Positions 18,791 to 28,859 of a stretch of DNA of 64,000 nt are shown one piece after another. Each line of letters starts with the position of its first letter. Within the stretch, counting starts at the first letter, position 1. A model generated the notes under the pieces. The model ran no database searches and was not told the origin of the DNA. It saw only the letters and a list, made by a program, of their open reading frames with translations. A program made the translations under genes and the position numbers. Source of the DNA: Bacteroidota bacterium (GTDB lineage Bacteria > Bacteroidota > Bacteroidia > Chitinophagales > Chitinophagaceae); contig JAFDXP010000061.1 of NCBI GenBank assembly GCA_018267875.1, positions 1 to 64,000 on the forward strand, given 5' to 3'.

Positions 18791-20692
18791 TCACTCGTTT
18801 CTTTTTCTCTGTTCTTTTAATTTAAAAGTTAGTTTATAGATGGCACGAGCAGGATTGAGTTGAACAAATTGACCTGACATTTGCTTAGTCATTAATTTAA
18901 CTATAGTCAACCCAACAGAATTTTCATTTTTATCTACAATATCAGAAATCGGTTTGCCATTATCGCCATAATCTAACTGAAAGGCATCGGTAATGGCATG
19001 AATTGAAATTGAGATTTCAATCGGGTTTCCACATTCAATTTTTGCGTGTTTAAAAGAATTGCTGACTAATTCCGTAAGCACCAAAGCCAAAGGAATTGCG
19101 GTGTCTAAATCCAACAATATTGCAGGAATTGAAAGTAAATATTTAGCCTTCTGATTCGGGTTTTGATACACTACTTTCAAAGATTCAAGTAATTGTGTAA
19201 AGTATAGATGTAGGTTTACTTGCTCAATTTCTCCTGTTTGATAAAGGCGTTGGTGGATTAAGCCAATACTTTGAATTCGGGTTTGCGTATCTACAAGTAT
19301 ATCATGCACATTGGGATCATGCACTGACCTCAGTTGTAGATTAATCAAGCTACTCACAACTTGTAAATTGTTTTTTACTCGATGATGAATTTCTTTCATC
19401 AAAAACTGCACCTTCTCTGCTTGATGAATAATTACACGCTTAGCCTTGCGTTGACGATAATATTGCCATCCGCCGGCTATTAAGAATAGCATAGTGACTA
19501 CAAGTACTGTGGCTATTGATTGTGTCAATTTTTGATTCAATTGAGCTTCCTTCGTTAAATGGCGAATGGTATTTTCCTTATCGGCAGCTTGATATTTTTT
19601 GTCTAATTCTACCATTTTTTGCTGAGCCTCTTCCCCACTGTTTCTTCTGTTTAAACTATCAGCTATTCTTTCTGCAATCAGTGCATTTTTAAAATCATTC
19701 AAGCCTTCAAAAGCAGTGCTACGCATCTTCCAAAAGGCAGGTAGCAAAGCCATAATTTGATGACGCTCAGAAAGTGCAAAGGCTGAATCTGTTGCTGTAA
19801 TAGCTTGAGAAAACTGTTTGGTAGAATTGTAATACACAACATAGCTACTCAAAATATTGAGCATGTTTATCGGATCAGAAATTTCCAATGTTGCCCTTTT
19901 AGAAAGATCAAGATATCTCAATGCTGAATCATTTTTCCTTAACCCCAAATATGCATCTGCAAGAAAATCGTAGGTATAGGCATCATCTGAAGTTGTTCTT
20001 TGGGGCGATTGAAGTGCATGGTAGCAAGCTATGATAGCACTGTCATACTGTTCATTTTCGTTGTAGGCAACCGCAAGTTGGGTGTATATGTCTTTCAACA
20101 AGCTTTTATCTTGGGAATTTTTCAACAAGGCAACTGCTTGGTTTCTCAATTTTATAGTTTTTTCAAAATCAGAAATAGCAAAGTAGGCTTCACTCAAAGT
20201 TGTGCTTACTCGAGCCATATTTCCCGTGTCGTTAGCTGCTTTAGCTTCATCAAAATATAGTAGTCCAGATTGAATGATGGGTGGATAATTTCCTTTAAGC
20301 AAATAGCAATGCATCTGAATGGTTGCTGCTAAGAAATAGGCATCATGAAGTTGACCTATGCTTTTCAAATCATCCATTGCCATTTGTGCAAAGTGCATAA
20401 CACTATCACAATTCCCAACAGAATTAAAAGCATCTGCAATACCCGAATATCCCTCACCTCTAAGCTTTTTATTTTTTATATCCGTCGCTGCATTAATGCC
20501 AAGTCGATAGTAATAAATAGAGCTATCAAAGCAATTTTCAGAACCTAATTTTTCTGCACGAGAAAATAAACGATTTGCCTCTTGGATGTTGATTGGAGCC
20601 TTATTTGGTTTTGGGTTTTCGCTGCAAGCAGAAAATAAAAGGCTTATCAAAAGCATTTGAAGAAATAGCCGATATCCATTATAGACAGTCAC
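18791..20692 (-). CDS. TPR-containing sensor histidine kinase with HisKA_2 domain (lipoprotein-like N-terminus)
   Basis: The longest frame begins with TTG at 20701. I prefer the GTG at 20692 (633 residues), which keeps an Arg before the hydrophobic stretch. ATG 20656 is also possible. A lipobox-like Leu-Phe-Ser-Ala-Cys lies near residue 23. About 350 residues of tetratricopeptide-type helices follow, predicted periplasmic, then one membrane helix near residue 400. The phospho-acceptor region EIHHRVKNNLQ lies near residue 430 and marks the HisKA_2 family. A HATPase follows with the N-box LTELVSNSFKHA and the G-box SVGLTIVKLM. It should sense an envelope signal and phosphorylate the LytTR regulator encoded next. 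A lipid anchor and a membrane helix together would be unusual, so the lipobox may simply be part of a signal-anchor. Confidence 0.88.
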   Translation of the reverse strand: MTVYNGYRLFLQMLLISLLFSACSENPKPNKAPINIQEANRLFSRAEKLGSENCFDSSIYYYRLGINAATDIKNKKLRGEGYSGIADAFNSVGNCDSVMHFAQMAMDDLKSIGQLHDAYFLAATIQMHCYLLKGNYPPIIQSGLLYFDEAKAANDTGNMARVSTTLSEAYFAISDFEKTIKLRNQAVALLKNSQDKSLLKDIYTQLAVAYNENEQYDSAIIACYHALQSPQRTTSDDAYTYDFLADAYLGLRKNDSALRYLDLSKRATLEISDPINMLNILSSYVVYYNSTKQFSQAITATDSAFALSERHQIMALLPAFWKMRSTAFEGLNDFKNALIAERIADSLNRRNSGEEAQQKMVELDKKYQAADKENTIRHLTKEAQLNQKLTQSIATVLVVTMLFLIAGGWQYYRQRKAKRVIIHQAEKVQFLMKEIHHRVKNNLQVVSSLINLQLRSVHDPNVHDILVDTQTRIQSIGLIHQRLYQTGEIEQVNLHLYFTQLLESLKVVYQNPNQKAKYLLSIPAILLDLDTAIPLALVLTELVSNSFKHAKIECGNPIEISISIHAITDAFQLDYGDNGKPISDIVDKNENSVGLTIVKLMTKQMSGQFVQLNPARAIYKLTFKLKEQRKRNE

Positions 20693-20862
20693 CTGCAACA
20701 AGGTAAATAAGAAGCTGATACCTTACTAATCAATTGGGATAATCTCATGGATTTACGGTATGAAGAAAGGAAAGTTTGATCAAGAATTCTTACAATCAAA
20801 CACTTCAGGCAGACAAATTATCAAGTGAACAATGTTTGGTTCATACAGAATTCATATATCAT

Positions 20863-22095
20863 TCAGCGTATTAGGTTAACATCGTTTTTCCATAACAAGC
20901 TACCATCACCATAGCTTAAAAACCTAAATTGATGCCGGAGGGCATAATCATAAACTTTTTTCCAATCTTCACCGATTAGGGCTGCCACTAACAATAATAA
21001 AGTAGATTGTGGTTGGTGAAAATTAGTTACTAAGCCCCTAACAATTTTAAATTCGTAGCTCGGTGCTATTAAAATTTGTGTTCGGGTAATTAATCGATCG
21101 CTTTCATGCTTGGAAAACCAATTTAAAACAGCCTGTAAAGCTTCTTTTGGTGGCACTCTTAAATTCATTTCATAAGGATCCCATTGGCTAACAGCTATTT
21201 TACTAAAATCAGTTTCACTATGGATAATCAGTTTAAGCCCAATCCAGTAAAGGCTTTCCAGCATTCTTAATGATGTGGTACCGACGGCTACAATTCCATT
21301 ATCGTGATGGTCAATAAGGTTTTTCACGACATCAACTGAAATATCAATCCACTCGGCGTGCATGGAATGCAATTCCATCTTTTCAGTTTTCACCGGAGCA
21401 AAAGTGCCAGCACCTACATGAAGCGTAACAAATGCCTGTTGAATACTTTTTTGGTTCAACGATTGCATAACTGCTTCAGTAAAATGAAGCCCGGCTGTTG
21501 GAGCAGCTACACTTCCTTCCGATGAGGCATATATGGTTTGATAACGTATCGAATCGCTTTGTTCAGCTTTTCTATGTAAATAAGGTGGTAGAGGGATTTT
21601 TCCTATAATTTGCAATACTTCCGCAAAGCATTTTTCTGGATGATTCCAGCTTAGTTCAATTTTAAAATAACCATTACACCGTTCTACAATAGATGCATTC
21701 AATACAAGGTTGTCAACTTGAGCAGAAAGCACGACATTCTCTTTCCACTTTGCAGCACCACCAACGAAGCAGTTCCAAATCACCCGCTCGGTCTGCAGCA
21801 TAGCCGATTGAACAGCAGTATTTTCGTTGCTTGGTTCAAGACAAAAAACCTCTATCATTCCACCGGTTGGTTTTTGAAAGAGTAAACGTGCCGGCACAAC
21901 CTTCGTTTGATTGAACACCATCAAAGATTGAGCAGGAATATAGTCTGCAATATTTCGATATTGGTCTTCTGAAATCTTCCCTTCTTTATAAATTAAAAGC
22001 TTTGACGCATCTCTTTCAGGTAAGGGATAGTCTGCAATTCTATCAAGCGGAAGGTCGTAGCGAAAATCTGCAATTCGCAATTCCTTTGGGTGCAT
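20863..22095 (-). CDS. queA: S-adenosylmethionine:tRNA ribosyltransferase-isomerase
   Basis: 410 residues, about 60 longer than the Escherichia coli enzyme but usual for Bacteroidota. The opening region includes FRYDLPLDRIADYPLPERD and the centre includes SVAAPTAGLHFTEAVM, THVGAGTFAPV-like (VTLHVGAGTFAPVKTE) and the C-terminal TNFHQPQSTLLLLV, all family signatures. QueA transfers and isomerises the ribosyl part of SAM onto preQ1 in tRNA to give epoxyqueuosine in the cytoplasm. It lies 9 bases after dgt and is probably cotranscribed with it. The remaining queuosine genes are not in this window. Confidence 0.96.
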   Translation of the reverse strand: MHPKELRIADFRYDLPLDRIADYPLPERDASKLLIYKEGKISEDQYRNIADYIPAQSLMVFNQTKVVPARLLFQKPTGGMIEVFCLEPSNENTAVQSAMLQTERVIWNCFVGGAAKWKENVVLSAQVDNLVLNASIVERCNGYFKIELSWNHPEKCFAEVLQIIGKIPLPPYLHRKAEQSDSIRYQTIYASSEGSVAAPTAGLHFTEAVMQSLNQKSIQQAFVTLHVGAGTFAPVKTEKMELHSMHAEWIDISVDVVKNLIDHHDNGIVAVGTTSLRMLESLYWIGLKLIIHSETDFSKIAVSQWDPYEMNLRVPPKEALQAVLNWFSKHESDRLITRTQILIAPSYEFKIVRGLVTNFHQPQSTLLLLVAALIGEDWKKVYDYALRHQFRFLSYGDGSLLWKNDVNLIR

Positions 22096-22104
22096 GTATG
22101 TATC

Positions 22105-23496
22105 TTATCTAAGCTCTGGAATAGTGATACCGGTAATTTTCCGATACAGATCTAAGGCATACAAATCTGTCATTCCAGATATAAAATCAACAACCGATTG
22201 AATGTCTTTATAAAGATTGTTTTGGAATTTTGTTATAACAAATTGTGGTGGAATAATCTGTAAAAGTTTGCTTGAACGTTGGGAGCTCGGCTTCAAAACT
22301 GCATGAACAAATTCCTTCAATAAACCGCCCATAATATTGAAGCCGGCAATTTCAATTTCTACTACCGATCGGTAGTTATAGATATAGCGATAAGAATATT
22401 CGTTGATGGCTTCTATCAATAGTTGATCCCTTTCCGGTAAGCATTTCATCAAATCGGTTTCTAAAGTGCCGGCAAGCAAAGAAGCTTCTTGTTGAAGAAA
22501 TATTTTTGACAATTTTTCAACCATCAACCCAATCCAAGCAGCTCTGATAATTTGAACTTTTTGATTGTCATCACGAACCTTAGAAAGCTTCTTTTTTAAA
22601 TAATCAGCCGTATTAAAGCCTTCAGATTTTTCAAAAAAAGGGAGAAAGAGTTCTTCAATTTTTTCTAATGAAACAATATGTAACCGATGAGCGTCTTCTA
22701 AATCAATAACACGATAGCAGATATCATCTGCTGCTTCCGTCAAATAAACAAAGGGATGGCGGGCAAATACATGCCCTGCTTGGTCTTTTTGAACTATTCC
22801 TAAATGGGCAGCTATTCGCTGAAAGGTTTGTACTTCACTATCAAAAAAGCCTGATTTTTTAGTTGCTATAAAGCCGGATGCTTTATCAAATCCTTCGGTA
22901 GAACGACAAGGATATTTCACTATAGAAGCTAAAGTAGCATAGGTTAATTTATAGCCGCCGGGCTCAATTTCATTGAAGCTATGCGTTAAAACACGCAATG
23001 CATTTGCATTGCCTTCAAATCGTTCAAAATCCTTCCATTGATTTTTAGATAAATGGTCAGACAACATGCTTTTAGATTCGCCTGATAATTCTCTGAAAAA
23101 ATTACGAATGGCATCTTCGCCAGAATGACCAAATGGTGGATTACCAATGTCATGCGCCAAACAAGCCGTTGCTATTACAGATTGCAATTCATGCAGATAA
23201 AACTCTTGTAAATGTGCCTCTTCAAAACCATGTTTTTCAGCTAAAGCATTGCCTACAACCTTTCCTAATGAACGTCCTACCGATGCCACTTCCAAACTAT
23301 GTGTCAGGCGATTGTGCACAAACACGGCACCCGGTAAAGGAAACACTTGTGTTTTGTTTTGCAATCTGCGAAAGGGCGATGAAAAAACAACACGATCATA
23401 GTCTCGTAAAAACGATGTTCGAACACGATCAGGATTTGCGATTTTATTTTCAGGGTCGCCCGTGCGCATCGTGCTGAAGAGTGTGCTCCAGTTCAT
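22105..23496 (-). CDS. dgt: Deoxyguanosinetriphosphate triphosphohydrolase (dGTPase)
   Basis: 463 residues from the ATG at 23496. The longer frame to 23514 starts with TTG and is rejected. The HD-domain metal ligands are visible: His in NRLTHSLEVASVGR near residue 63, then His-Asp in ACLAHDIGNPPFGHSGEDA, and a later Asp in TEAADDICYRVIDLEDA. The start SPFRRLQNKTQVF is typical of the family. The enzyme removes triphosphate from dGTP and helps balance dNTP pools. It is the first gene of a two-gene operon with queA. Confidence 0.95.
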   Translation of the reverse strand: MNWSTLFSTMRTGDPENKIANPDRVRTSFLRDYDRVVFSSPFRRLQNKTQVFPLPGAVFVHNRLTHSLEVASVGRSLGKVVGNALAEKHGFEEAHLQEFYLHELQSVIATACLAHDIGNPPFGHSGEDAIRNFFRELSGESKSMLSDHLSKNQWKDFERFEGNANALRVLTHSFNEIEPGGYKLTYATLASIVKYPCRSTEGFDKASGFIATKKSGFFDSEVQTFQRIAAHLGIVQKDQAGHVFARHPFVYLTEAADDICYRVIDLEDAHRLHIVSLEKIEELFLPFFEKSEGFNTADYLKKKLSKVRDDNQKVQIIRAAWIGLMVEKLSKIFLQQEASLLAGTLETDLMKCLPERDQLLIEAINEYSYRYIYNYRSVVEIEIAGFNIMGGLLKEFVHAVLKPSSQRSSKLLQIIPPQFVITKFQNNLYKDIQSVVDFISGMTDLYALDLYRKITGITIPELR

Positions 23497-23608
23497 TCCG
23501 TAAAAATGCACCAATTTAGTGGATTATACGGCGAATGATTCTTTGTTTAGATCTTGTTAAGTCTTCCATACGATTAAACTATTCCCCTAATAAACTGTCC
23601 CTAAGAAT

Positions 23609-25501
23609 ATGCAAAGTTCATTGTTTCCATTCTTTATAAAAGCATTAAAACCATTTTACAAAACACAATATTTTGGGGTTATCTTTCTTGCTTTGCCTCT
23701 CTATTCTTTGGCACTTCCACGCAATTCATCAATACGGATGCCCTATCAAACTGCCGGTTTGACAGAGCATCAAGCTGCTGCTCATTTGTTAGATAGGTTT
23801 ACATACGGAGGAACATCAAAAGACGTAGATGAAATTGTAAAGATAGGACTAACAGTATGGTTTGAGAAACAATTAGATGGCAATTTGCCCGATGATGACT
23901 TAATGCAGCGTTTACAACAATTTGATGCATTGAAATATAGCAATACGGAAATTGCTGATATATTTCGTCGAAACGGGCAAATAATTAAAGATGCTGAAAA
24001 GGCTGGCATTATTCCTAAAGACTCCGCTAAAAAGGGAAAGGATGCCACAACCTATCAAAGTGCAATTGACTCATTCAGCAAAGCAATGGGTTGGCGAAAG
24101 GAACAAGAATTATTTCGTCAGCAAATTGGTCAAAAACTGCTCCGGGCAATATTTTCAAACAACCAACTACATGAAGTATTGACAGACTTTTGGTTTAACC
24201 ATTTCAATGTTTCCCTCAGCAAAAACGATTGTGCTTTGTATGTACCGAATTATGAACGAGATGTGATACGACCCAACGTAGTCGGTAACTTTTACGATCT
24301 TTTACTTGCAACAGCTCAATCACCAGCTATGCTTTTGTATCTCGACAATTTCACCAGTTCGGGGCACAATAGCAACTTTTCTCAACAAGACTCAATTCAA
24401 CTACAAAAATTAAAGCTTCGACTATCCAAATTGGACTCATCAGAAGCAATTAAGCTTCGTAAACAAATCAACAGAAAAACGCAAGAGGGATTAAATGAAA
24501 ACTATGCACGAGAATTGATGGAGCTCCACACATTGGGTGTGGATGGTGGATATACCCAACAAGATGTTACCCAAGCAGCAAGAGTTTTAACAGGGTGGAC
24601 AATCTATCCAAGTAGTCCCAACATGCCTGGCTATCAACAGGTTCAAGGGCTTATGAAAAGAAAAGGATTGGAAGAAATGTCAAAAGAAGGCTTTGTAAGA
24701 TCGGGTGATTTTTTCTTTGCTATCCAAAAGCATGATGATGGTGAAAAAATAGTTCTTGGGAAAAAATTCCTTTCAGGCGGTGAATATGAAGAAGGATTGA
24801 CTTTGCTCCATCTTTTGGCTAACCAGCCGGCAACAGCAAAATTTATTTGTAGAAAAATAGCCGTTCGCTTTGTGTCGGACAATCCCTCTCAAAGTTTGAT
24901 TAATAAATTGGCGAAACGATTTCAAAGCTCCGATGGAAACATACGTGCCGTGTTGGAAGACATGGTTGCTTCACCAGAATTTTGGAAAAAAGAAACTTTC
25001 TATGCAAAAACAAAATCACCTTTCGAATTGGCTGTTTCCGCACTTCGTGTGCTTCATGCCGATTTACAAAATCCCATACCAATCGTTCAATGGATAACCA
25101 AACTGGGACAACGATATTATTACTTTCAAGCCCCAACAGGATTTCCCGATCAAGCAAAATTTTGGATCAATAGTGGCACGATACTTTCCAGAATAAATTT
25201 TGGCTGGGCTTTAGCTACTAAAAACATAAAAGGCATCCGATTTGATTCGAATGAATTTGATAAGAACTCGCTAAATTGGAAAACTACAATCGCCCAAAGT
25301 CTATTACCAGAGCGAGATGTAACAAAAATTTTTACCAGAACTCAACAACCGATTGACCAACAAGCAATAGCTCAAGACACCGATAAGGATACCATGAATA
25401 TGCTTTCTAATATTAAGGCACCCAAAAGCCAACCAGTCATAGATTCTGTTTCTCAAAGTCTTGGAATGATCATTGGTTCGCCTGAATTTCAACTTCGCTA
25501 A
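23609..25501 (+). CDS. DUF1800 family secreted protein
   Basis: 630 residues. A hydrophobic N-terminal segment (about residues 21-35, ending Ser-Leu-Ala-Leu-Pro) serves as signal peptide. AAHLLDRFTYG, VLTDFWFNHFNVS, NENYARELMELHTLGVDGGYTQ-type and VTQAARVLTGWTI segments are the core signatures of DUF1800. Family function is unknown, though its members are commonly encoded beside DUF1501 proteins, as here (32 bases to the next gene). It is probably located in the periplasm or envelope. The pair is likely one operon and may act together. Confidence 0.92.
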   Translation: MQSSLFPFFIKALKPFYKTQYFGVIFLALPLYSLALPRNSSIRMPYQTAGLTEHQAAAHLLDRFTYGGTSKDVDEIVKIGLTVWFEKQLDGNLPDDDLMQRLQQFDALKYSNTEIADIFRRNGQIIKDAEKAGIIPKDSAKKGKDATTYQSAIDSFSKAMGWRKEQELFRQQIGQKLLRAIFSNNQLHEVLTDFWFNHFNVSLSKNDCALYVPNYERDVIRPNVVGNFYDLLLATAQSPAMLLYLDNFTSSGHNSNFSQQDSIQLQKLKLRLSKLDSSEAIKLRKQINRKTQEGLNENYARELMELHTLGVDGGYTQQDVTQAARVLTGWTIYPSSPNMPGYQQVQGLMKRKGLEEMSKEGFVRSGDFFFAIQKHDDGEKIVLGKKFLSGGEYEEGLTLLHLLANQPATAKFICRKIAVRFVSDNPSQSLINKLAKRFQSSDGNIRAVLEDMVASPEFWKKETFYAKTKSPFELAVSALRVLHADLQNPIPIVQWITKLGQRYYYFQAPTGFPDQAKFWINSGTILSRINFGWALATKNIKGIRFDSNEFDKNSLNWKTTIAQSLLPERDVTKIFTRTQQPIDQQAIAQDTDKDTMNMLSNIKAPKSQPVIDSVSQSLGMIIGSPEFQLR

Positions 25502-25533
25502 TTTTATTAACAATCAGAACAAAATTTGAAGTT

Positions 25534-26793
25534 ATGTGGAATCGTAGAGCATTTTTAAAAAGCGGAGGCTTAGCCATGTTGGGCATAGGCTTAGGGGGCA
25601 TTCCTTCTTTTATAGCTCAGGTAGCCAAAGGTGCCAATCAAAAGCTGCCAAACTATGGAAGACGAAAAGTATTGGTGTTTATTTTTCAACGAGGAGCAAT
25701 GGATGGGCTCATGGCCGTAACGCCTTTTACAGACCCTTTTTTAAAACAAGCTCGACCGGCACTGTTCATGAGTCCGGCCAACACAGAAGCTGCTCCCTTA
25801 TTAGATCTTGATGGAAGATTTGGATTACATCCAAGCTTTCAGGAATTAGGACAATTGTTTCAAAACAAGGAAATGGCTATTGTTCATGGTATGGGCTCAC
25901 CCAATAATTCAAGAAGTCATTTTGATGCCCAAGATTATATGGAAAGTGGTACCCCTTTCAACAAAGGCACTTCCAGCGGTTGGTTAAATCGTGCTGTTGG
26001 GTTGATACACGACCATCAAACACCCTTCAGTGCCGTTAGCTTAACCAGTGCTTTACCTCGAAGTTTTTATGGAAATAATGAAGCAATTGCTATCAGCAAT
26101 CTCACAGATTTCGCCTTGCAAATGCGCGGTTCAGACTCTAAAGCCATGCAACAAGATTTTGAATCCTTATACCGCAACTCTTCTTCTACAATGCTGAATC
26201 GTGCCAGCAAAGAAAGCTTTGCAGCCATGAGTATGTTAAAGCCGGAAGAGTTGAAAAAATATCGCCCTGAAAATGGCGCAGTTTATCCTTCAACCTCATT
26301 AGGCAATGCGTTGAAACAAATTGCGCAACTAATAAAATTAGATGTTGGTTTGGAAGTTGCCTTTACAGAAAGCTTAGGCTGGGACACGCACTTCAATCAA
26401 GGAACAACTCAAGGTGTTTTTGCTCGTAGTGCTACGGATTTAAGTAGAAGTATCAATGCCTTTTGGCAAGACCTTGGTTCTTATCAAGATAACACGGTAT
26501 TGATGACCAGCACTGAGTTTGGGCGCACCATGCACGAAAATGGAACAGGCGGTACAGATCATGGAAGAGCCAGTTGTTGCTTTATTTTAGGAAGTCAAAT
26601 AGATGGAGGACACGTATATGGAAATGTACCCATTTTATCTTTTGAAAACTTAGCTGATGGTAGAGATTTGCCGGTAACAACAGATTTCCGTACGGTGTTT
26701 AGCTCTGTTGCCGACAGGCATCTTGGGCTGAAAAATGATGCCGCTTTATTCCCCGAGTGGGAAAAAGAAAAGTTGTCTTTATTTCGAGGATAA
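25534..26793 (+). CDS. DUF1501 family protein with Tat-like signal
   Basis: 419 residues. The N-terminus MWNRRAFLKSGGLAMLGIG is a twin-arginine signal. VLVFIFQRGAMDGL, the WLNRAVG region, ESLGWDTHFNQG and STEFGRTMHENGTGGTDHGRA are the DUF1501 signatures. The conserved Asp/His residues resemble the metal site of the alkaline-phosphatase/sulfatase superfamily, to which this family is distantly related. A folded, metal-bearing export substrate would explain the Tat signal. It follows the DUF1800 gene by 32 bases. Substrate unknown. Confidence 0.93.
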   Translation: MWNRRAFLKSGGLAMLGIGLGGIPSFIAQVAKGANQKLPNYGRRKVLVFIFQRGAMDGLMAVTPFTDPFLKQARPALFMSPANTEAAPLLDLDGRFGLHPSFQELGQLFQNKEMAIVHGMGSPNNSRSHFDAQDYMESGTPFNKGTSSGWLNRAVGLIHDHQTPFSAVSLTSALPRSFYGNNEAIAISNLTDFALQMRGSDSKAMQQDFESLYRNSSSTMLNRASKESFAAMSMLKPEELKKYRPENGAVYPSTSLGNALKQIAQLIKLDVGLEVAFTESLGWDTHFNQGTTQGVFARSATDLSRSINAFWQDLGSYQDNTVLMTSTEFGRTMHENGTGGTDHGRASCCFILGSQIDGGHVYGNVPILSFENLADGRDLPVTTDFRTVFSSVADRHLGLKNDAALFPEWEKEKLSLFRG

Positions 26794-26805
26794 GAGAAAA
26801 ACAAG

Positions 26806-27114
26806 TTAATAAATCTCACTATTAGTTTTATAACGGCTCAACCGTTTTTCTGCACGAACCAATTTATCGTGCACAACATTTTTTTCGTGTGGAGTCCAAT
26901 ATTCATCAGAATCATACTTATGAATTGCCTCTTTTATTTTTTCTTGCTCATCCATAAGTTTGTAATATTCTCGTTCAGTTATCTTTCCAGATTTGTAGGC
27001 ACCTCGAATGGTTCTTTCCTGCGCACGTTGCTTTGCCTGAAAGTTTTGAGCCTGAACAGGAGAAGAAATAGAGAAACCGAGCAGAAAAATTAATAGAAAA
27101 TAGCAATACTTCAT
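26806..27114 (-). CDS. Small secreted or periplasmic helical protein of unknown function
   Basis: 102 residues. Residues 1-22 are a clear signal peptide (LLIFLLGFSISSPVQAQ). The mature part is highly charged and helical, with a QAKQRAQERTIRGAYKSGKI-type start and a GxITxxEYxKLxxEQ pattern resembling short stress- or envelope-associated Bacteroidota proteins. I cannot name a family. It converges on the DUF1501 gene with 12 bases between stop codons and lies 43 bases upstream (5') of the RNase G start region on the same strand only in reverse order, so cotranscription with RNase G is not implied by distance alone. Confidence 0.75.
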   Translation of the reverse strand: MKYCYFLLIFLLGFSISSPVQAQNFQAKQRAQERTIRGAYKSGKITEREYYKLMDEQEKIKEAIHKYDSDEYWTPHEKNVVHDKLVRAEKRLSRYKTNSEIY

Positions 27115-27157
27115 ATCAAACAGTGTATTAATTATGTTTGAACCGCAATTACTGTGC

Positions 27158-28714
27158 CTAAAGTTTAATTAACTCTTCAGTTTTCTGATCAAAAAATTGA
27201 TATTGGGTAATTTGAGCATTGTTATCAGAAACAATTTTCAACTTCACCTTATAGAAACGATACCATTTCCAAGCAATAGAATTAAAGAAAATGCCCTTGG
27301 TGAGATAGGCGGCTAAAATAGGATGGACATGTAAAGCAAGGGTACGATGCCCTTGGTTAATCAAGTATTTTAGATCCTTTTCAATCTCATCGGCTATCAA
27401 TAAAGACGGGCCTATTTTTCCGGTACCTTTGCAACTTGGACAAACCTCAGCAGTGGTAATATTTAATTCCGGGCGAAGTCTTTGGCGAGTAATTTGCATT
27501 AGCCCAAATTTCGACACCGGCAAAATAGTATGACGTGCCCGATCATTAGCCATAAACTCCTCCATGGAATCATGAAGTTTCTTTTTGTTTTCGGGAAGGC
27601 GCAAATCAATAAAGTCAATGATGATGATTCCACCTAAATCACGCAATCGCATTTGGCGGGCAATTTCCTTTGCTGCTTCCAAATTAGTAGTAAGTGCACT
27701 CAACTCTTGCGATGCATCAGCACTACGTGTTCCACTATTTACATCAATAACATGTAAAGCTTCCGTATGTTCAATAATCAAATAGGCTCCACTATCTAAG
27801 TTTACCGTTTTTCCAAAGGAGGATTTAACCTGTTTCGTAATACCGTATTGATCAAAGATGGCGTTGTTGGTGCTGTGGAAAGAGACGATATCCTCTTGTT
27901 GGGGTGAAATTCTGGAAATATATTCCTGCGTTTCCTTTACTAAAGATTTATCATTAATGACAATTTTTTGAAAGCTATCGCTTAATAGATCTCGAAGAAT
28001 GGAGGTTGTTTTATCCTTTTCACTTAGAATAATCTGAGGAGGTTTTGCTCCTTGTAGGTTTTGCTGAATGCTTTCCCACATTTCGGCAAGTGAAAGAATA
28101 TCAGCATGTAGCTCAGCTGTATTTTTACCTTCTGCGGCAGTTCGCACGATTACGCCAAAGTTTTTAGGCTTGATGGCTTCAACAATGCGTTGCAACCTTT
28201 TCCGTTCGTCTGCCGAATGAATTTTTCGAGATATGGCTACTATATCGTTAAAAGGGGTCACGACTACAAACCGACCCGGCAGCGATATTTCACAACTCAG
28301 CCTTGGACCTTTAGAAGAAATAGGCTCTTTCAGAATCTGAACCAACACTTCCGGTTTACCATTGAGTACTTCGGTAATTTTTCCGGATTTGATGATATCA
28401 GTTTCGTTTTGAAATTTACCAAAATCGGTACCCCAAGGCGTATTTCCATTTAGGGCATACTTGGTAAATTTTAGCAACGATCGGAAATAAGGGCTGAGAT
28501 CGGTATAATGCAAGAAGGCATCTTTCTCATAACCCACATCTACAAAAGCAGCATTCAGTCCGGGCATAAGTTTTTTTACCTTGCCGAGATATAAATCGCC
28601 GACAGCAAATTGGTCTTGAGAATGTTCGTAATGTAATTCTACAAGTTTCTTGTCTTCGAGTAAGGCAATTTCCACGCCTTCTCCCGAAGCATTGATGATA
28701 AGCTCTTTGTTCAT
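27158..28714 (-). CDS. rng: Ribonuclease G / E family endoribonuclease
   Basis: 518 residues from the ATG at 28714. The longer frame starts with TTG at 28732 and is rejected. An S1-type RNA-binding region lies at about 35-130 (VGDLYLGKVKKLMPGLNAAFVDVG). The catalytic core has the acidic motif VIDVNSGT and GGIIIIDFIDL, holding the Mg-binding Asp residues. The zinc-link CPSCKGTG lies near residue 430. The enzyme matures rRNA and decays mRNA in the cytoplasm. The length suits RNase G because it lacks the long E-type C-terminal scaffold. It follows the COX24-like mini-gene on the same strand, in a block HU, TPR, mini-protein, RNase G. Confidence 0.95.
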   Translation of the reverse strand: MNKELIINASGEGVEIALLEDKKLVELHYEHSQDQFAVGDLYLGKVKKLMPGLNAAFVDVGYEKDAFLHYTDLSPYFRSLLKFTKYALNGNTPWGTDFGKFQNETDIIKSGKITEVLNGKPEVLVQILKEPISSKGPRLSCEISLPGRFVVVTPFNDIVAISRKIHSADERKRLQRIVEAIKPKNFGVIVRTAAEGKNTAELHADILSLAEMWESIQQNLQGAKPPQIILSEKDKTTSILRDLLSDSFQKIVINDKSLVKETQEYISRISPQQEDIVSFHSTNNAIFDQYGITKQVKSSFGKTVNLDSGAYLIIEHTEALHVIDVNSGTRSADASQELSALTTNLEAAKEIARQMRLRDLGGIIIIDFIDLRLPENKKKLHDSMEEFMANDRARHTILPVSKFGLMQITRQRLRPELNITTAEVCPSCKGTGKIGPSLLIADEIEKDLKYLINQGHRTLALHVHPILAAYLTKGIFFNSIAWKWYRFYKVKLKIVSDNNAQITQYQFFDQKTEELIKL

Positions 28715-28859
28715 GCTACCGTCTTTAAACAACTATTCCCCGGCTGGCACTGCAATACTTCAAAAGACTCTGTACGTTGGAAAGTTGAATAGCCTCCATG
28801 AAAAAGCCGAAATATAAACAAGACTATAAAACAAGGCTTGGTATATATAGTTCAAAACC

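Noticed and set aside
20828..20846. Short inverted repeat (TGAAC / GTTCA) after queA as a terminator
   Set aside because: A 5-bp stem without a T tract is too weak.
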